Shown here piece after piece: positions 34,638 through 42,490 of a stretch of DNA of 48,404 nt. This DNA is from an uncultured bacterium. GTDB taxonomy: Bacteria > Cyanobacteriota > Vampirovibrionia > Gastranaerophilales > Gastranaerophilaceae. Where the stretch lies: assembly GCA_902775025.1 (NCBI GenBank), contig CACYKP010000007.1:1-48404 (forward strand), given 5' to 3'. How positions within the stretch are numbered: the first letter of the stretch is position 1; each line of letters begins with the position of its first letter. A program made the translations under genes and the position numbers. The notes under the pieces were generated by a model. It made no database searches. It was not told the DNA's origin and was given only the letters and a program-made list of their open reading frames with translations.

Positions 34638-36905
34638 ATGTGGGTACAAAGCATAGGAATAGAAAACAGAGATTTTGGGAGAAACAATGGGAAAAAACAG
34701 CCTGCTTTTAAAAGAGTCTGGGAAGAACATGTTAGTTGGGGTGCAAATTATGTTGCAAAAACCGGAAAAACCAATTTTAAACTGTTTTCTTTTCCTGATG
34801 CAAAAGCGGTATTTGTAGAAGTTGCCGATAAGGCAAAAATCGGTTTATCAAATATGAAGGAAAGAATTGTTAATTTTGTAGGAATTGCAGGTGCAGCAAC
34901 AGCAATAACAAATGTTGTTCCAAAAGATGACGAATCAAAAATTTATCCAATGGCACATAATGGTGATGGAGTGTATGAAATAAAGGATGTTGATGCAAAA
35001 CCGGAAGATAAATATAGATATATAGTAGTAACAAAAGATAATGATGTAAATTTGGTAAAAGATCCTTATGCTAAAAAACAAGAAGATATAAATGGTTGGA
35101 GTTCTATATATGTAAATAATTATGAGTGGAAAAATACTGCTTGGCTAAAAGGACTTGATACTCGCCGAATTGTAAGAAAACCGCAAGAAAATTTAAGAGG
35201 CTTAGAACGTTTGGTTATAGCTGAAATTAATATTCCTACAATGTCAGATGCCGGAAATTTTGATGCTGCAAAGGAGAATATAGATAAAATTGCTTCAAAA
35301 AAAATTGCCACTGCTATAGAAATCTTACCAGTTGAGAATACTTATTCTTTACAATGGGGATATGATGGTGTAGATAAGTTCGCTGTAAATGAAAAATTAG
35401 GTGGAGCGACTAAGCTAAAAGAATTAGTGGACTATGCACATGGAAAGGGCTTGAATGTAATAATAGATATGGTTCCTAACCACATGGGGCCGGACGGAGA
35501 TTATCTAACACAAACTGGTCCTTATGAAAAGGGCCCCGGCGAATTCGGCGGTGAATTCAATTACGAAGGTAAAAATAATAGGTATGTCAGAGATTGGATG
35601 ACTAATGCAGCTTTGTGGTGGGCAAGCGAGTACAAGGTAGATGGATTAAGGCTTGATATGACAAAGCTTTGCGGTTCAGATTATTTGCTAATGCAAATCG
35701 TAAATGAAATAAATGAACATTTTCCTGATGTGTTTATAATAGCGGAAGACGGACGTGATAATAAGGAATCCATAACGCGTTATGAACCTAATAAAGGAAG
35801 TCATATAGATAATTTATCATTTATAGATACACAGGTGGATTATATATCAAAACAAAAGGGGTGGAATTCAACCCCAGGAAATATCGGATTTGATTCAGAA
35901 TGGGATTTCCCATTTATGCAAATCTTGAAAAAAGCGTTGTTGGAACCTGGGGCAAATTTGTTGTCATCTTTAGATTACAGAATAAAAACTTCTAACCATA
36001 GGGTAAAGTATGCAATGAGCCATGATGAGATTGGTAACGAAGACGGGACACGTTTAATTGTAAAAGTTGTTTCAAGACATTTAGATTTATTTAACAAAGT
36101 AAACGGATATTCTGATGCAGAAAAAGGACAACGTGCCGCTCATGCCGCTCAAAAACTCAGTGAGTTGATTGTGTCAAATGATTTCCCTAAAATGACTGAT
36201 GAACAACTAAAAGCAAAAGAAGAAGAGTTCGGTTTAAATACATTTATAAGTAAAAATGATTTGCGTGATGCATTTAATACGGCAATAGCAAAACAAAAAC
36301 TTGCACATGGAACGATATTTACAATTCCAGGCCCAAAAATGTATTTCCAAGGTGATGAAGTTGGTGATCTTTCGTATTTTAAATTTTTTAGAGAATTTTC
36401 AGGAGAAAAGTATAAACGTGCCGAATCAGATGGATATAAAAATTCAATAATCGGTCAAAAGGGATATGATACATTAGAAGAAATTGCCAGACCTGATTCT
36501 ATTGTTTGCAAAATTGAGCCCCAAGGGTATTATAAAGATGTTAAAAATCAAATGCGGAATTTTAACGCTGAGTTGAGGTGTTTGATTGACAAAACACCAG
36601 TTCTGCAATCAGGGAATATTGTCTCAACATATAATGATAATAACCATAATGTTCATATTCATCATTTACAATTAGGAACAGATGAAGTTTTAATTATAAA
36701 AAATTATGGTCATGGCTTCCATGATAAAAATTATGGTTTTTATGGTTTTCCTCAAAATGGTCAATGGAGAGAAATTTTCTCAAGCGATGAGAAAAAATAT
36801 GGAGGTTCAGGTTATAATAACAAAAGACCGGATGTAATTACAAATATGAATCAAAATCTTTCTCTTGCTCCGTATAGTTTTATTATTCTTAAAAAGGTGG
36901 GTTAG
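34638..36905 (+). CDS. GH13-family alpha-glucan enzyme (trehalohydrolase/branching-enzyme-like)
   Basis: The 755-aa protein has an N-terminal CBM48-like beta domain (about 35-175), a GH13 TIM barrel and a C-terminal beta domain. The four GH13 regions are present: DMVPNHMG, GLRLD with nucleophile Asp340, IIAEDGRD with acid/base Glu370, and SHDE with His462-Asp463. WGYDGV, GPDGDYL and AEDGRDN are closest to malto-oligosyltrehalose trehalohydrolase (TreZ) and to branching enzymes. Substrate is therefore an alpha-glucan such as glycogen or maltooligosyltrehalose. An insertion between regions IV and the barrel end (AEKGQRAAHAAQKLSELIVSNDFP) is unusual. ATG 34638 is preferred over GTG 34629 because GGAG lies 8 bases before it. 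No treY or glg gene is adjacent. Confidence 0.83.
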   Translation: MWVQSIGIENRDFGRNNGKKQPAFKRVWEEHVSWGANYVAKTGKTNFKLFSFPDAKAVFVEVADKAKIGLSNMKERIVNFVGIAGAATAITNVVPKDDESKIYPMAHNGDGVYEIKDVDAKPEDKYRYIVVTKDNDVNLVKDPYAKKQEDINGWSSIYVNNYEWKNTAWLKGLDTRRIVRKPQENLRGLERLVIAEINIPTMSDAGNFDAAKENIDKIASKKIATAIEILPVENTYSLQWGYDGVDKFAVNEKLGGATKLKELVDYAHGKGLNVIIDMVPNHMGPDGDYLTQTGPYEKGPGEFGGEFNYEGKNNRYVRDWMTNAALWWASEYKVDGLRLDMTKLCGSDYLLMQIVNEINEHFPDVFIIAEDGRDNKESITRYEPNKGSHIDNLSFIDTQVDYISKQKGWNSTPGNIGFDSEWDFPFMQILKKALLEPGANLLSSLDYRIKTSNHRVKYAMSHDEIGNEDGTRLIVKVVSRHLDLFNKVNGYSDAEKGQRAAHAAQKLSELIVSNDFPKMTDEQLKAKEEEFGLNTFISKNDLRDAFNTAIAKQKLAHGTIFTIPGPKMYFQGDEVGDLSYFKFFREFSGEKYKRAESDGYKNSIIGQKGYDTLEEIARPDSIVCKIEPQGYYKDVKNQMRNFNAELRCLIDKTPVLQSGNIVSTYNDNNHNVHIHHLQLGTDEVLIIKNYGHGFHDKNYGFYGFPQNGQWREIFSSDEKKYGGSGYNNKRPDVITNMNQNLSLAPYSFIILKKVG

Positions 36906-36925
36906 TTTTTACGATAAATGATTTA

Positions 36926-36934
36926 TGTTAGTAT
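36926..36934 (+). promoter_or_regulatory. Extended -10 element before mtaB, probable leaderless start
   Basis: TGT followed by TAGTAT (36929-36934; 4 of 6 to TATAAT), then six bases to the mtaB ATG at 36941. No Shine-Dalgarno sequence is present between the preceding stop and this ATG. Confidence 0.45.
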
Positions 36935-36940
36935 TTAAGT

Positions 36941-38215
36941 ATGAATAAATTCTACTTAAAATCCATGGGGTGCAAATCAAATCAATTTGAAGGACAAATT
37001 GTCGCTGAAAAAATGGTGGAAGCAGGATACTCACAAACCCAAAAACTTGAAGATGCAGATTTCTATATCCTCAATTCCTGCTCCGTTACGCATAAAAGCG
37101 ATAATGAAGCGTTTTATTTGCTTCGTCATGCTCATTCTGTAGGATTAAAAACAATACTAACGGGTTGTATTGCCCAAATTGAAAGGGATAAACTTCTAAA
37201 AGAAGATTATATAGATTACGTTTTTGGGAATGAGGATAAATTCAAACTCGCAGAATATTTAAACAAAGAGCAAAATTACGCAGTAAAAGATTTGATGGGG
37301 GTAAATGAAAAGGTTGAATTTTGCCCTGTTTCTCTAAATGACACAACAAAAACCCGTATAAGCCTGAAAATTCAAGACGGTTGTGATAACAGATGTTCGT
37401 ACTGTATTATTCCTTTTGGCAGGGGAAAGTCAAGAAGCGCAAATCCTGAATTCATCATAAATGAGATTAATCGCTATGCTCAAAATGGTTATAAAGAAGT
37501 TGTTTTAACAGGAATTCATATAGGTTTATGGGGGAACGATTTAAAAATTGCCGGAGCATGCTCCAGCCTGCTTGATTTATTAAAATTGATCGAAGATAAA
37601 ACTAATATTCACAGATACCGTCTTGGTTCTCTAAACCCGCACGAGATTACAAAAGAACTTTTGGATTTTCTTCAAGGAAGTGAAAAATTCTGTCCGCATT
37701 TTCATCTTTCCCTGCAATCAGCTTGCAACAATACATTAAAGCGCATGAATAGACATTACACGGTTGAATATTATTTAGAACAGATTGAAGATATTACCTC
37801 CAGATTTAAAAATCCGTTTTTAGGAAGCGATATTATTGCAGGTTTCGTCGGTGAAACAGAGGAAGATTTTTATACAACTGTAGAAAATCTCAAAAAATCT
37901 AAGTTATCAAAAATTCATGTTTTCCCTTATTCAATCAGAACAGGTACTGCGGCAGAAAAAATGGAAGGACATTTGCCAGATGAGGAAAAAGAAAAACGTG
38001 CAAATATTCTAAAAAAAATATCTATCGACAAGCATAAAAAATTTTTAGCAAATAATATTGGTACTGTGCAAGAAATATTAATTGAAAAACATCTTGATAA
38101 ACATACCGGATTGTATAAAGGTGTAACAAGAAATTACATAAATGTTTTACTAAAAGAAGGTAAATTTAATTCTCTAAAAAATGTAATAATTACCCAAGAT
38201 TTAATAATATCTTGA
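36941..38215 (+). CDS. mtaB: tRNA N6-threonylcarbamoyladenosine (t6A37) methylthiotransferase
   Basis: The 424-aa protein is a radical-SAM methylthiotransferase. The N-terminal UPF0004 domain has the MtaB-type GCKSNQFEGQ start and NSCSVTHKSD. The radical-SAM cluster motif CDNRCSYC supplies Cys148, Cys152 and Cys155, and a C-terminal TRAM-like region ends the protein. MtaB converts t6A37 to ms2t6A37 in tRNAs reading ANN codons. The GCK-N-F/Y start distinguishes it from MiaB and RimO. It starts 36 bases after the GH13 gene and appears to have its own extended -10 promoter. Confidence 0.9.
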   Translation: MNKFYLKSMGCKSNQFEGQIVAEKMVEAGYSQTQKLEDADFYILNSCSVTHKSDNEAFYLLRHAHSVGLKTILTGCIAQIERDKLLKEDYIDYVFGNEDKFKLAEYLNKEQNYAVKDLMGVNEKVEFCPVSLNDTTKTRISLKIQDGCDNRCSYCIIPFGRGKSRSANPEFIINEINRYAQNGYKEVVLTGIHIGLWGNDLKIAGACSSLLDLLKLIEDKTNIHRYRLGSLNPHEITKELLDFLQGSEKFCPHFHLSLQSACNNTLKRMNRHYTVEYYLEQIEDITSRFKNPFLGSDIIAGFVGETEEDFYTTVENLKKSKLSKIHVFPYSIRTGTAAEKMEGHLPDEEKEKRANILKKISIDKHKKFLANNIGTVQEILIEKHLDKHTGLYKGVTRNYINVLLKEGKFNSLKNVIITQDLIIS

Positions 38216-38237
38216 TTTTTATAAACTCATCTTAACA

Positions 38238-38255
38238 TTTCTTAATATTAAGAAA
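38238..38255. repeat. Perfect 18-base palindrome upstream of the 38323 promoter
   Basis: TTTCTTAATATTAAGAAA reads identically on both strands and lies 8 bases before the CAATTT block at 38264. It may be an operator for a dimeric regulator, or a weak terminator for mtaB because A and T runs flank it. Confidence 0.5.
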
Positions 38256-38263
38256 AAATAAGG

Positions 38264-38293
38264 CAATTTCTCAAGCGATATATACTTTATATA
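38264..38293 (+). promoter_or_regulatory. Shared bipartite promoter-like element (copy 4)
   Basis: CAATTT (38264-38269), 14 bases, ACTTTATATA (38284-38293), ending 29 bases before the ATG at 38323. CAATTTCTCA is identical to copy 2 at 17017. Confidence 0.62.
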
Positions 38294-38322
38294 TACAAGA
38301 GAGATTAAAGAGAGTTTAAAAA

Positions 38323-39096
38323 ATGGCTAACAGTTATCACAAAATGCTGAATAACAAATTAAAAACAAGTTATAAAGAAAAATTTATAGCAGGACTTCAT
38401 CAGGAATTAAAACGCTCTATACAAACAGAGAGTGATGATATTTTTAGCATGATTAATACTATAAATGATTCAAAAAACTCAAAGTTAGATATCAATTTAT
38501 TATTGAAATATTATATGTTAAATCAAATTATTGAAGAGGTAAATGATAGTAATTCTAAACAATCATATTATGATACAAAAAATTCAAATATTAAAAAAGA
38601 TGAAAGCGGAAAGTATTATAGAGTAAAGGGCAGTTCGGTTATTTTAGATGAAAGTATCGTATCTGTAAATGATGATGGCAGCTATATAGTACAAGAAAAG
38701 CAATGCGTTCATTCTATAAAGATTTTAAAAACATACGATGCAGATAATAAGGCACTATCAATTCAAGTCTTGGATGGTGCAGGTAATATAGTATTCAATA
38801 AGAATTTAGCTGCAGAGCTTATTGGTTTAAGACGTGAATATAAAAAGAAATACAAATATTCCGGATATAGCGGAAATTCTAATGATATTGTTGCAGGTCT
38901 TAGAAATATGTTTTCTTCACCAATAGAGACCGGATATTTTATGGACTTCCATTGTAATTTCTACAAGTGGCAGGCATCAACATCATCTTTTGTTAGAGTG
39001 GCAGAAAGAGAAGGTGATTCTCCGCTTCTTATGGATATTGAATTTCGTGATAACGGTACGATTTTAAGACAAGAATATACAGGTGTTGTTAAATAG
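38323..39096 (+). CDS. Lineage-specific 257-aa protein of unknown function
   Basis: A basic helical N-terminal region (MANSYHKMLNNKLKTSYKEKFIAGLHQELKRS) leads into a Ser/Asn/Lys-rich segment. A beta-rich middle and C-terminal half follow (DGSYIVQEKQCVHSIKILKTYD, YFMDFHCNFYKWQASTSSFVRVAERE). There is no signal peptide or membrane segment and I recognise no family. It carries copy 4 of the shared promoter element plus an 18-base palindrome. A small ORF follows 18 bases downstream and is probably co-transcribed. Confidence 0.7.
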   Translation: MANSYHKMLNNKLKTSYKEKFIAGLHQELKRSIQTESDDIFSMINTINDSKNSKLDINLLLKYYMLNQIIEEVNDSNSKQSYYDTKNSNIKKDESGKYYRVKGSSVILDESIVSVNDDGSYIVQEKQCVHSIKILKTYDADNKALSIQVLDGAGNIVFNKNLAAELIGLRREYKKKYKYSGYSGNSNDIVAGLRNMFSSPIETGYFMDFHCNFYKWQASTSSFVRVAEREGDSPLLMDIEFRDNGTILRQEYTGVVK

Positions 39097-39114
39097 TTAA
39101 AAAGGAGAAATATA

Positions 39115-39261
39115 ATGATTCTAGAAACAGAAGGCAAAATCGAATTCAAAGAAGAAAAAAGTTTAGAAGAAAGAATTCAAAGATTCAAATATTCAATGGT
39201 TTATGATTACAGAAACAGAAAGAACCAAGAATCACTTCTAATGTTTATTATGGACGTATAG
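39115..39261 (+). CDS. Small basic/acidic helical protein, 48 aa
   Basis: An ATG with a strong AAAGGAG ribosome-binding site 7 bases upstream opens a 48-residue ORF beginning MILETEGKIEFKEEKSLEER and ending LLMFIMDV. It is charged and mainly helical, with no cysteine and no signal peptide. It lies 18 bases after the 38323 gene and 53 bases before gatC. The ribosome-binding site and codon pattern make translation likely. No family recognised. Confidence 0.58.
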   Translation: MILETEGKIEFKEEKSLEERIQRFKYSMVYDYRNRKNQESLLMFIMDV

Positions 39262-39314
39262 ATAACTTTTTTTCGTTTTTGTGTTATCATAATTCTATTG
39301 GAGTATAGATAATT

Positions 39315-39596
39315 ATGATAACAGTAAAAGATGTAGAACACGTCGCTAAATTAGCGCGTTTAGAATTAACAGAAGAAGAAAAAGAGAAGTTTACCAAGCA
39401 ATTAGGTGATGTATTAAAGCATGTTGACGCTATGAATGAAGTTGATACATCTAATGTGGAGCCAATGGCTCATGCAATAGATTTTGTAAACGTAATGAGA
39501 GAAGATAAAGTATATTATGAACAATCTAAAGAAGAGCTTATGAAAAATGCACCTGATGAAGAGAATGGCTTCTTTAGAGTACCGAAGATTAATTGA
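39315..39596 (+). CDS. gatC: Aspartyl/glutamyl-tRNA amidotransferase subunit C
   Basis: The 93-aa protein matches GatC: ITVKDVEHVAKLARLELTEEE at the start, LGDVLKHVDAMNEVDTSNVEPM in the middle and FFRVPKI at the end. GatC bridges GatA and GatB in the enzyme that converts misacylated Glu-tRNAGln or Asp-tRNAAsn to the correct amide. gatA and gatB are not adjacent. GGAG lies 11 bases before the ATG, a long spacing. A TATAGA sequence 5 bases before the ATG leaves open a leaderless start. Confidence 0.93.
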   Translation: MITVKDVEHVAKLARLELTEEEKEKFTKQLGDVLKHVDAMNEVDTSNVEPMAHAIDFVNVMREDKVYYEQSKEELMKNAPDEENGFFRVPKIN

Positions 39597-39600
39597 GGAA

Positions 39601-39632
39601 GGCAATAAGGCAGTAAGGCAGTAAGGTAATAA
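39601..39632 (+). repeat. Four tandem 8-base repeats after gatC
   Basis: GGCAATAA, GGCAGTAA, GGCAGTAA and GGTAATAA follow one another without gaps, starting 5 bases after the gatC stop. The consensus is GGCARTAA. This is a short tandem repeat in the gatC-pyrG spacer. Confidence 0.85.
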
Positions 39633-39701
39633 GTTGTTTCTTATAAAATTTAGCCAAATTGTCATTTCTCCTTATATACTTTCTCTGCTATGGAGAAAAT
39701 G

Positions 39702-41312
39702 ATGACAAAATATATTTTTATAACAGGTGGTGTTGTTAGTTCGTTGGGTAAAGGAATTATTGGAGCATCATTAGGTAAGCTATTAAGAGCAAGAGGGTTT
39801 GCAGTTGCTATTCAAAAATTTGACCCATATATTAATGTTGATCCGGGAACTATGAGTCCGTTTCAGCACGGAGAGGTTTTTGTAACAGACGACGGGGCTG
39901 AAACAGATTTGGATTTAGGTCATTATGAAAGATTTATTGATTCAAATTTCTCTCAATTAAGCAGTGTAACATCAGGGAGTGTTTATCAAACTGTTATAAA
40001 TAAAGAACGCAGGGGGGACTACTTGGGCGCTACAGTTCAAGTTATTCCGCATATTACAAATGAGATTAAATCCAGAATTGTAAAAGCGCAAAAACAGTTT
40101 AAACCTGATTTTCAAATTATAGAAATTGGGGGTACTATAGGTGATATTGAAGGCTTGCCGTTTATTGAAGCAATCAGACAATTTAAAACTGAAGCAGGAA
40201 TCGGAAATGCTATAAATATTCATTGTACACTTTTACCTTATTTGCAGACATCAGGTGAATTAAAAACAAAACCTTCGCAACACTCTGTTTCTGTGTTAAG
40301 AAGTTATGGCTTGCAGCCTGAAATTCTTGTTTGTCGTACGTCAAAAGCCATTCCAAAGACAGAAAAAGAAAAACTCGCTTTATTCTGTTCTGTTGCAAAA
40401 GATGCAGTTATAGAGTGCAGAGATATGAAAAGTATTTATGAAGTTCCGCTTGCACTTGAGGAACAGAATTTTGCAAATGTTGTTTTAAAACTCTTGCAAA
40501 CACCTGAACAAAAGCCGGATTTATCAGCTTGGACAAAGCTTGTAGAAAGAATAAATCATCCAAAGGCAAGTATAAAAATTGCGATTGCAGGAAAATACAC
40601 AAAACTTTCTGATGCCTATATCTCGGTTGTTGAATCTATTAAGCACGCAGGTTATTCTGATGAAGTTAAGACAGAGATTAAATGGATAAATTCTGAGGAA
40701 TGCGTTGATTGGGATAATTGCAAAGAGCTTATGAAAGATGTAGACGGTGTAATTGTTCCCGGTGGATTCGGCATTAGAGGTATTGAAGGTAAGCTTAATG
40801 TTATTAAGTACGTAAGAGAAAACAATGTTCCGTTTTTAGGAATTTGCTTAGGTATGCAATGTGCCGTTATTGAATATGCAAGAAATGTTGCTAAAATTCA
40901 AGGTGCTAATTCAACAGAATTTGATGAGAATGCAGTAAATCCTGTTATTGATTTAATGCTTGAACAAAAGAATGTTAAGGGTTATGGGGCGACAATGAGA
41001 TTGGGTGCCTATGATTGTAAAATAAAATCAGGTACCAAAGCTCATGATGTTTACGGTTCAAATAAAATATCAGAACGTCATAGACACAGATATGAAGTTA
41101 ATACTGATTATATAGAACAATTAAAGAAAGCAGGGCTTGTATTTTCAGGTATGTCGCCGGATGGAATGTTATCTGAGATTGTAGAACTTCCAAATTTGGA
41201 TTGGTTTGTGGCTTGTCAGTTCCATCCTGAATTTAAATCAAGACCGGAAAGACCGCATCCGTTGTTTAAAGGTTTAATTGATGCAGTTATTAAACAGAAA
41301 AATTTAGTTTAG
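39702..41312 (+). CDS. pyrG: CTP synthase
   Basis: The 536-aa protein begins MTKYIFITGGVVSSLGKG, the standard PyrG start, with the N-terminal amidoligase domain containing the P-loop and KFDPYINVDPGTMSPFQHGE. The C-terminal class I glutamine amidotransferase domain (from about residue 290) carries GICLGMQ with nucleophile Cys382 and a FHPE motif near the end. It makes CTP from UTP, ATP and glutamine. ATG 39702 is preferred over 39690 or 39699 because GGAG then sits 6 bases upstream. Its 3' end overlaps the convergent gene by 9 bases. Confidence 0.97.
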   Translation: MTKYIFITGGVVSSLGKGIIGASLGKLLRARGFAVAIQKFDPYINVDPGTMSPFQHGEVFVTDDGAETDLDLGHYERFIDSNFSQLSSVTSGSVYQTVINKERRGDYLGATVQVIPHITNEIKSRIVKAQKQFKPDFQIIEIGGTIGDIEGLPFIEAIRQFKTEAGIGNAINIHCTLLPYLQTSGELKTKPSQHSVSVLRSYGLQPEILVCRTSKAIPKTEKEKLALFCSVAKDAVIECRDMKSIYEVPLALEEQNFANVVLKLLQTPEQKPDLSAWTKLVERINHPKASIKIAIAGKYTKLSDAYISVVESIKHAGYSDEVKTEIKWINSEECVDWDNCKELMKDVDGVIVPGGFGIRGIEGKLNVIKYVRENNVPFLGICLGMQCAVIEYARNVAKIQGANSTEFDENAVNPVIDLMLEQKNVKGYGATMRLGAYDCKIKSGTKAHDVYGSNKISERHRHRYEVNTDYIEQLKKAGLVFSGMSPDGMLSEIVELPNLDWFVACQFHPEFKSRPERPHPLFKGLIDAVIKQKNLV

Positions 41313-42056
41313 CCTTAAAAAAGCTTCAATTTTAGCTTTAACTGATGTTGTTGCATAATCATCAATATCAATATATAATCCGTTGTATTTATCTGCTAAA
41401 TATTTCGCAAGCTGTGTTTTTGAACAGAAGGCTTGAGCATAAAATACTGTCGGTACGTTTGGATTAACATACATTTCCAAATCTATGTCCGCAGGTGTAC
41501 CTGCTTCAACGCATCTTGTCCAACCGTAAACGTGGGTTGTATCGGGGAAAAGTTTAAGTATTTCTAAATCATTAGGCGGCACTCCCCAAAAACCTGGGGT
41601 AAACATAGGATTTGATGAAGTGTTATTTTCAGGTATAACAGCCTCTTTATATTCCGATTTTGTATTAGCGATAATATTCCCTGTTATCGTTTGTATTTTA
41701 TTGATTAGCGGGATATTGCTTCTGCATATTTTTATTTCTTTTTTAGGTTCTATTTCCTCAAATATTGTTTGAAGAACATTAAACCCCATATCAGCAAGAA
41801 TTTTTGAAGCAAACCAACCGCTATCGCATTTGTCTTTGCCGATTGGCGCAAGTATTAAATCAGGCTTAAGATAAATAGTGTTATCTATTATATTCCTTAT
41901 TATTTTGCAATAAGATTCAGGAAGAATGTTTGTTTTCGGATAGTTAAAATCAATATCCAAATCTATCCATTCGGCGCTTGGATATTTTTCTTTTGTTTCT
42001 TTAATTATATTCGGGTGCGGATATCCCCAAAAACCTATTTTGAAAATGTTTTTCAT
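41304..42056 (-). CDS. Internally duplicated protein of unknown function, 250 aa
   Basis: The protein contains two related segments: IGFWGYPHPNIIKETKEKYPSAEWID near residues 7-32 and PGFWGVPPNDLEILKLFPDTTHVYGW near 153-178. Each is followed by an alpha/beta stretch with DLDIDF or DIDLEMY. This implies an ancient duplication of an alpha/beta (Rossmann-like) unit. Each half contains cysteines. No signal peptide or membrane helix is seen and no family recognised. It is convergent with pyrG (9-base overlap) and divergent from the TSCPD gene. Confidence 0.68.
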   Translation of the reverse strand: MKNIFKIGFWGYPHPNIIKETKEKYPSAEWIDLDIDFNYPKTNILPESYCKIIRNIIDNTIYLKPDLILAPIGKDKCDSGWFASKILADMGFNVLQTIFEEIEPKKEIKICRSNIPLINKIQTITGNIIANTKSEYKEAVIPENNTSSNPMFTPGFWGVPPNDLEILKLFPDTTHVYGWTRCVEAGTPADIDLEMYVNPNVPTVFYAQAFCSKTQLAKYLADKYNGLYIDIDDYATTSVKAKIEAFLRLN

Positions 42057-42080
42057 AGACTAATAATAGCATAAATAAAT

Positions 42081-42110
42081 TTGATAAAATTATTTATAAT
42101 ATGGTATAAT
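42081..42110 (+). promoter_or_regulatory. Promoter of the TSCPD gene
   Basis: TTGATA (42081-42086; 5 of 6), 18-base spacer, perfect TATAAT (42105-42110) preceded by TGG (extended -10). Confidence 0.75.
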
Positions 42111-42135
42111 TTTGTTGTGATAAAAAGGAGTATAT

Positions 42136-42441
42136 ATGAGCGAAAATATTGAGATTAAAACAATAGACGGAGTTGATGAGGTTCGTTTTTTACCAAAAGG
42201 TGTTTGCAGTAAATTGATGAATTTAAAAATTAAAGATAACAAAATTTTATCAATGGAAACAGTAGGAGGTTGCAGCGGTAACCTTAAAGGTATTGGTTCT
42301 CTTGTAGTTGGAATGGATATAAACGAAGTAATCTCAAGACTACAAGGACTTCCATGCGGAAGCAGACCTACAAGCTGCCCTGATCAACTATCTGTTTGTT
42401 TAGGATTATATTTGGAAGAAAAATCAAAAGTTGCTGTATAA
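42136..42441 (+). CDS. TSCPD domain-containing small protein (TIGR03905-like)
   Basis: The 101-aa protein carries the signature RPTSCPDQLSVCL near the C-terminus and conserved GGCSGNLKG and GLPCGS segments, identifying a stand-alone TSCPD domain. The same domain closes some class II (B12-dependent) ribonucleotide reductases, where its cysteines may bind metal. The stand-alone protein has no established function. AAGGAG precedes the ATG, and an extended -10 promoter lies just upstream. It is followed by a GC-rich palindrome and isocitrate dehydrogenase. Confidence 0.85.
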   Translation: MSENIEIKTIDGVDEVRFLPKGVCSKLMNLKIKDNKILSMETVGGCSGNLKGIGSLVVGMDINEVISRLQGLPCGSRPTSCPDQLSVCLGLYLEEKSKVAV

Positions 42442-42452
42442 TAGATAGATTT

Positions 42453-42487
42453 CCCCGCCCCTTGAGGGAGGGGACTGAGGGGTGGGG
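42453..42487 (+). repeat. GC-rich REP-like palindrome overlapping the ribosome-binding site of the next gene
   Basis: CCCCGCCCCT (42453-42462) can pair with AGGGGTGGGG (42478-42487), with one G-T wobble, across a 15-base loop (TGAGGGAGGGGACTG) that offers further alternative pairings. The right arm is the only purine-rich tract in position to serve as ribosome-binding site for the ATG at 42491. This is the most G+C-rich stretch noticed in the window. Confidence 0.75.
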
Positions 42488-42490
42488 TAT

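Noticed and set aside
39690-39701. Earlier pyrG starts (MEKMMTK...)
   Set aside because: PyrG proteins begin MTKYIFxTGG, and GGAG is correctly spaced for ATG 39702 only.
42482-42490. GTG start of isocitrate dehydrogenase at 42482
   Set aside because: It lies within the GC-rich palindrome with no ribosome-binding site of its own; ATG 42491 gives the normal family N-terminus.
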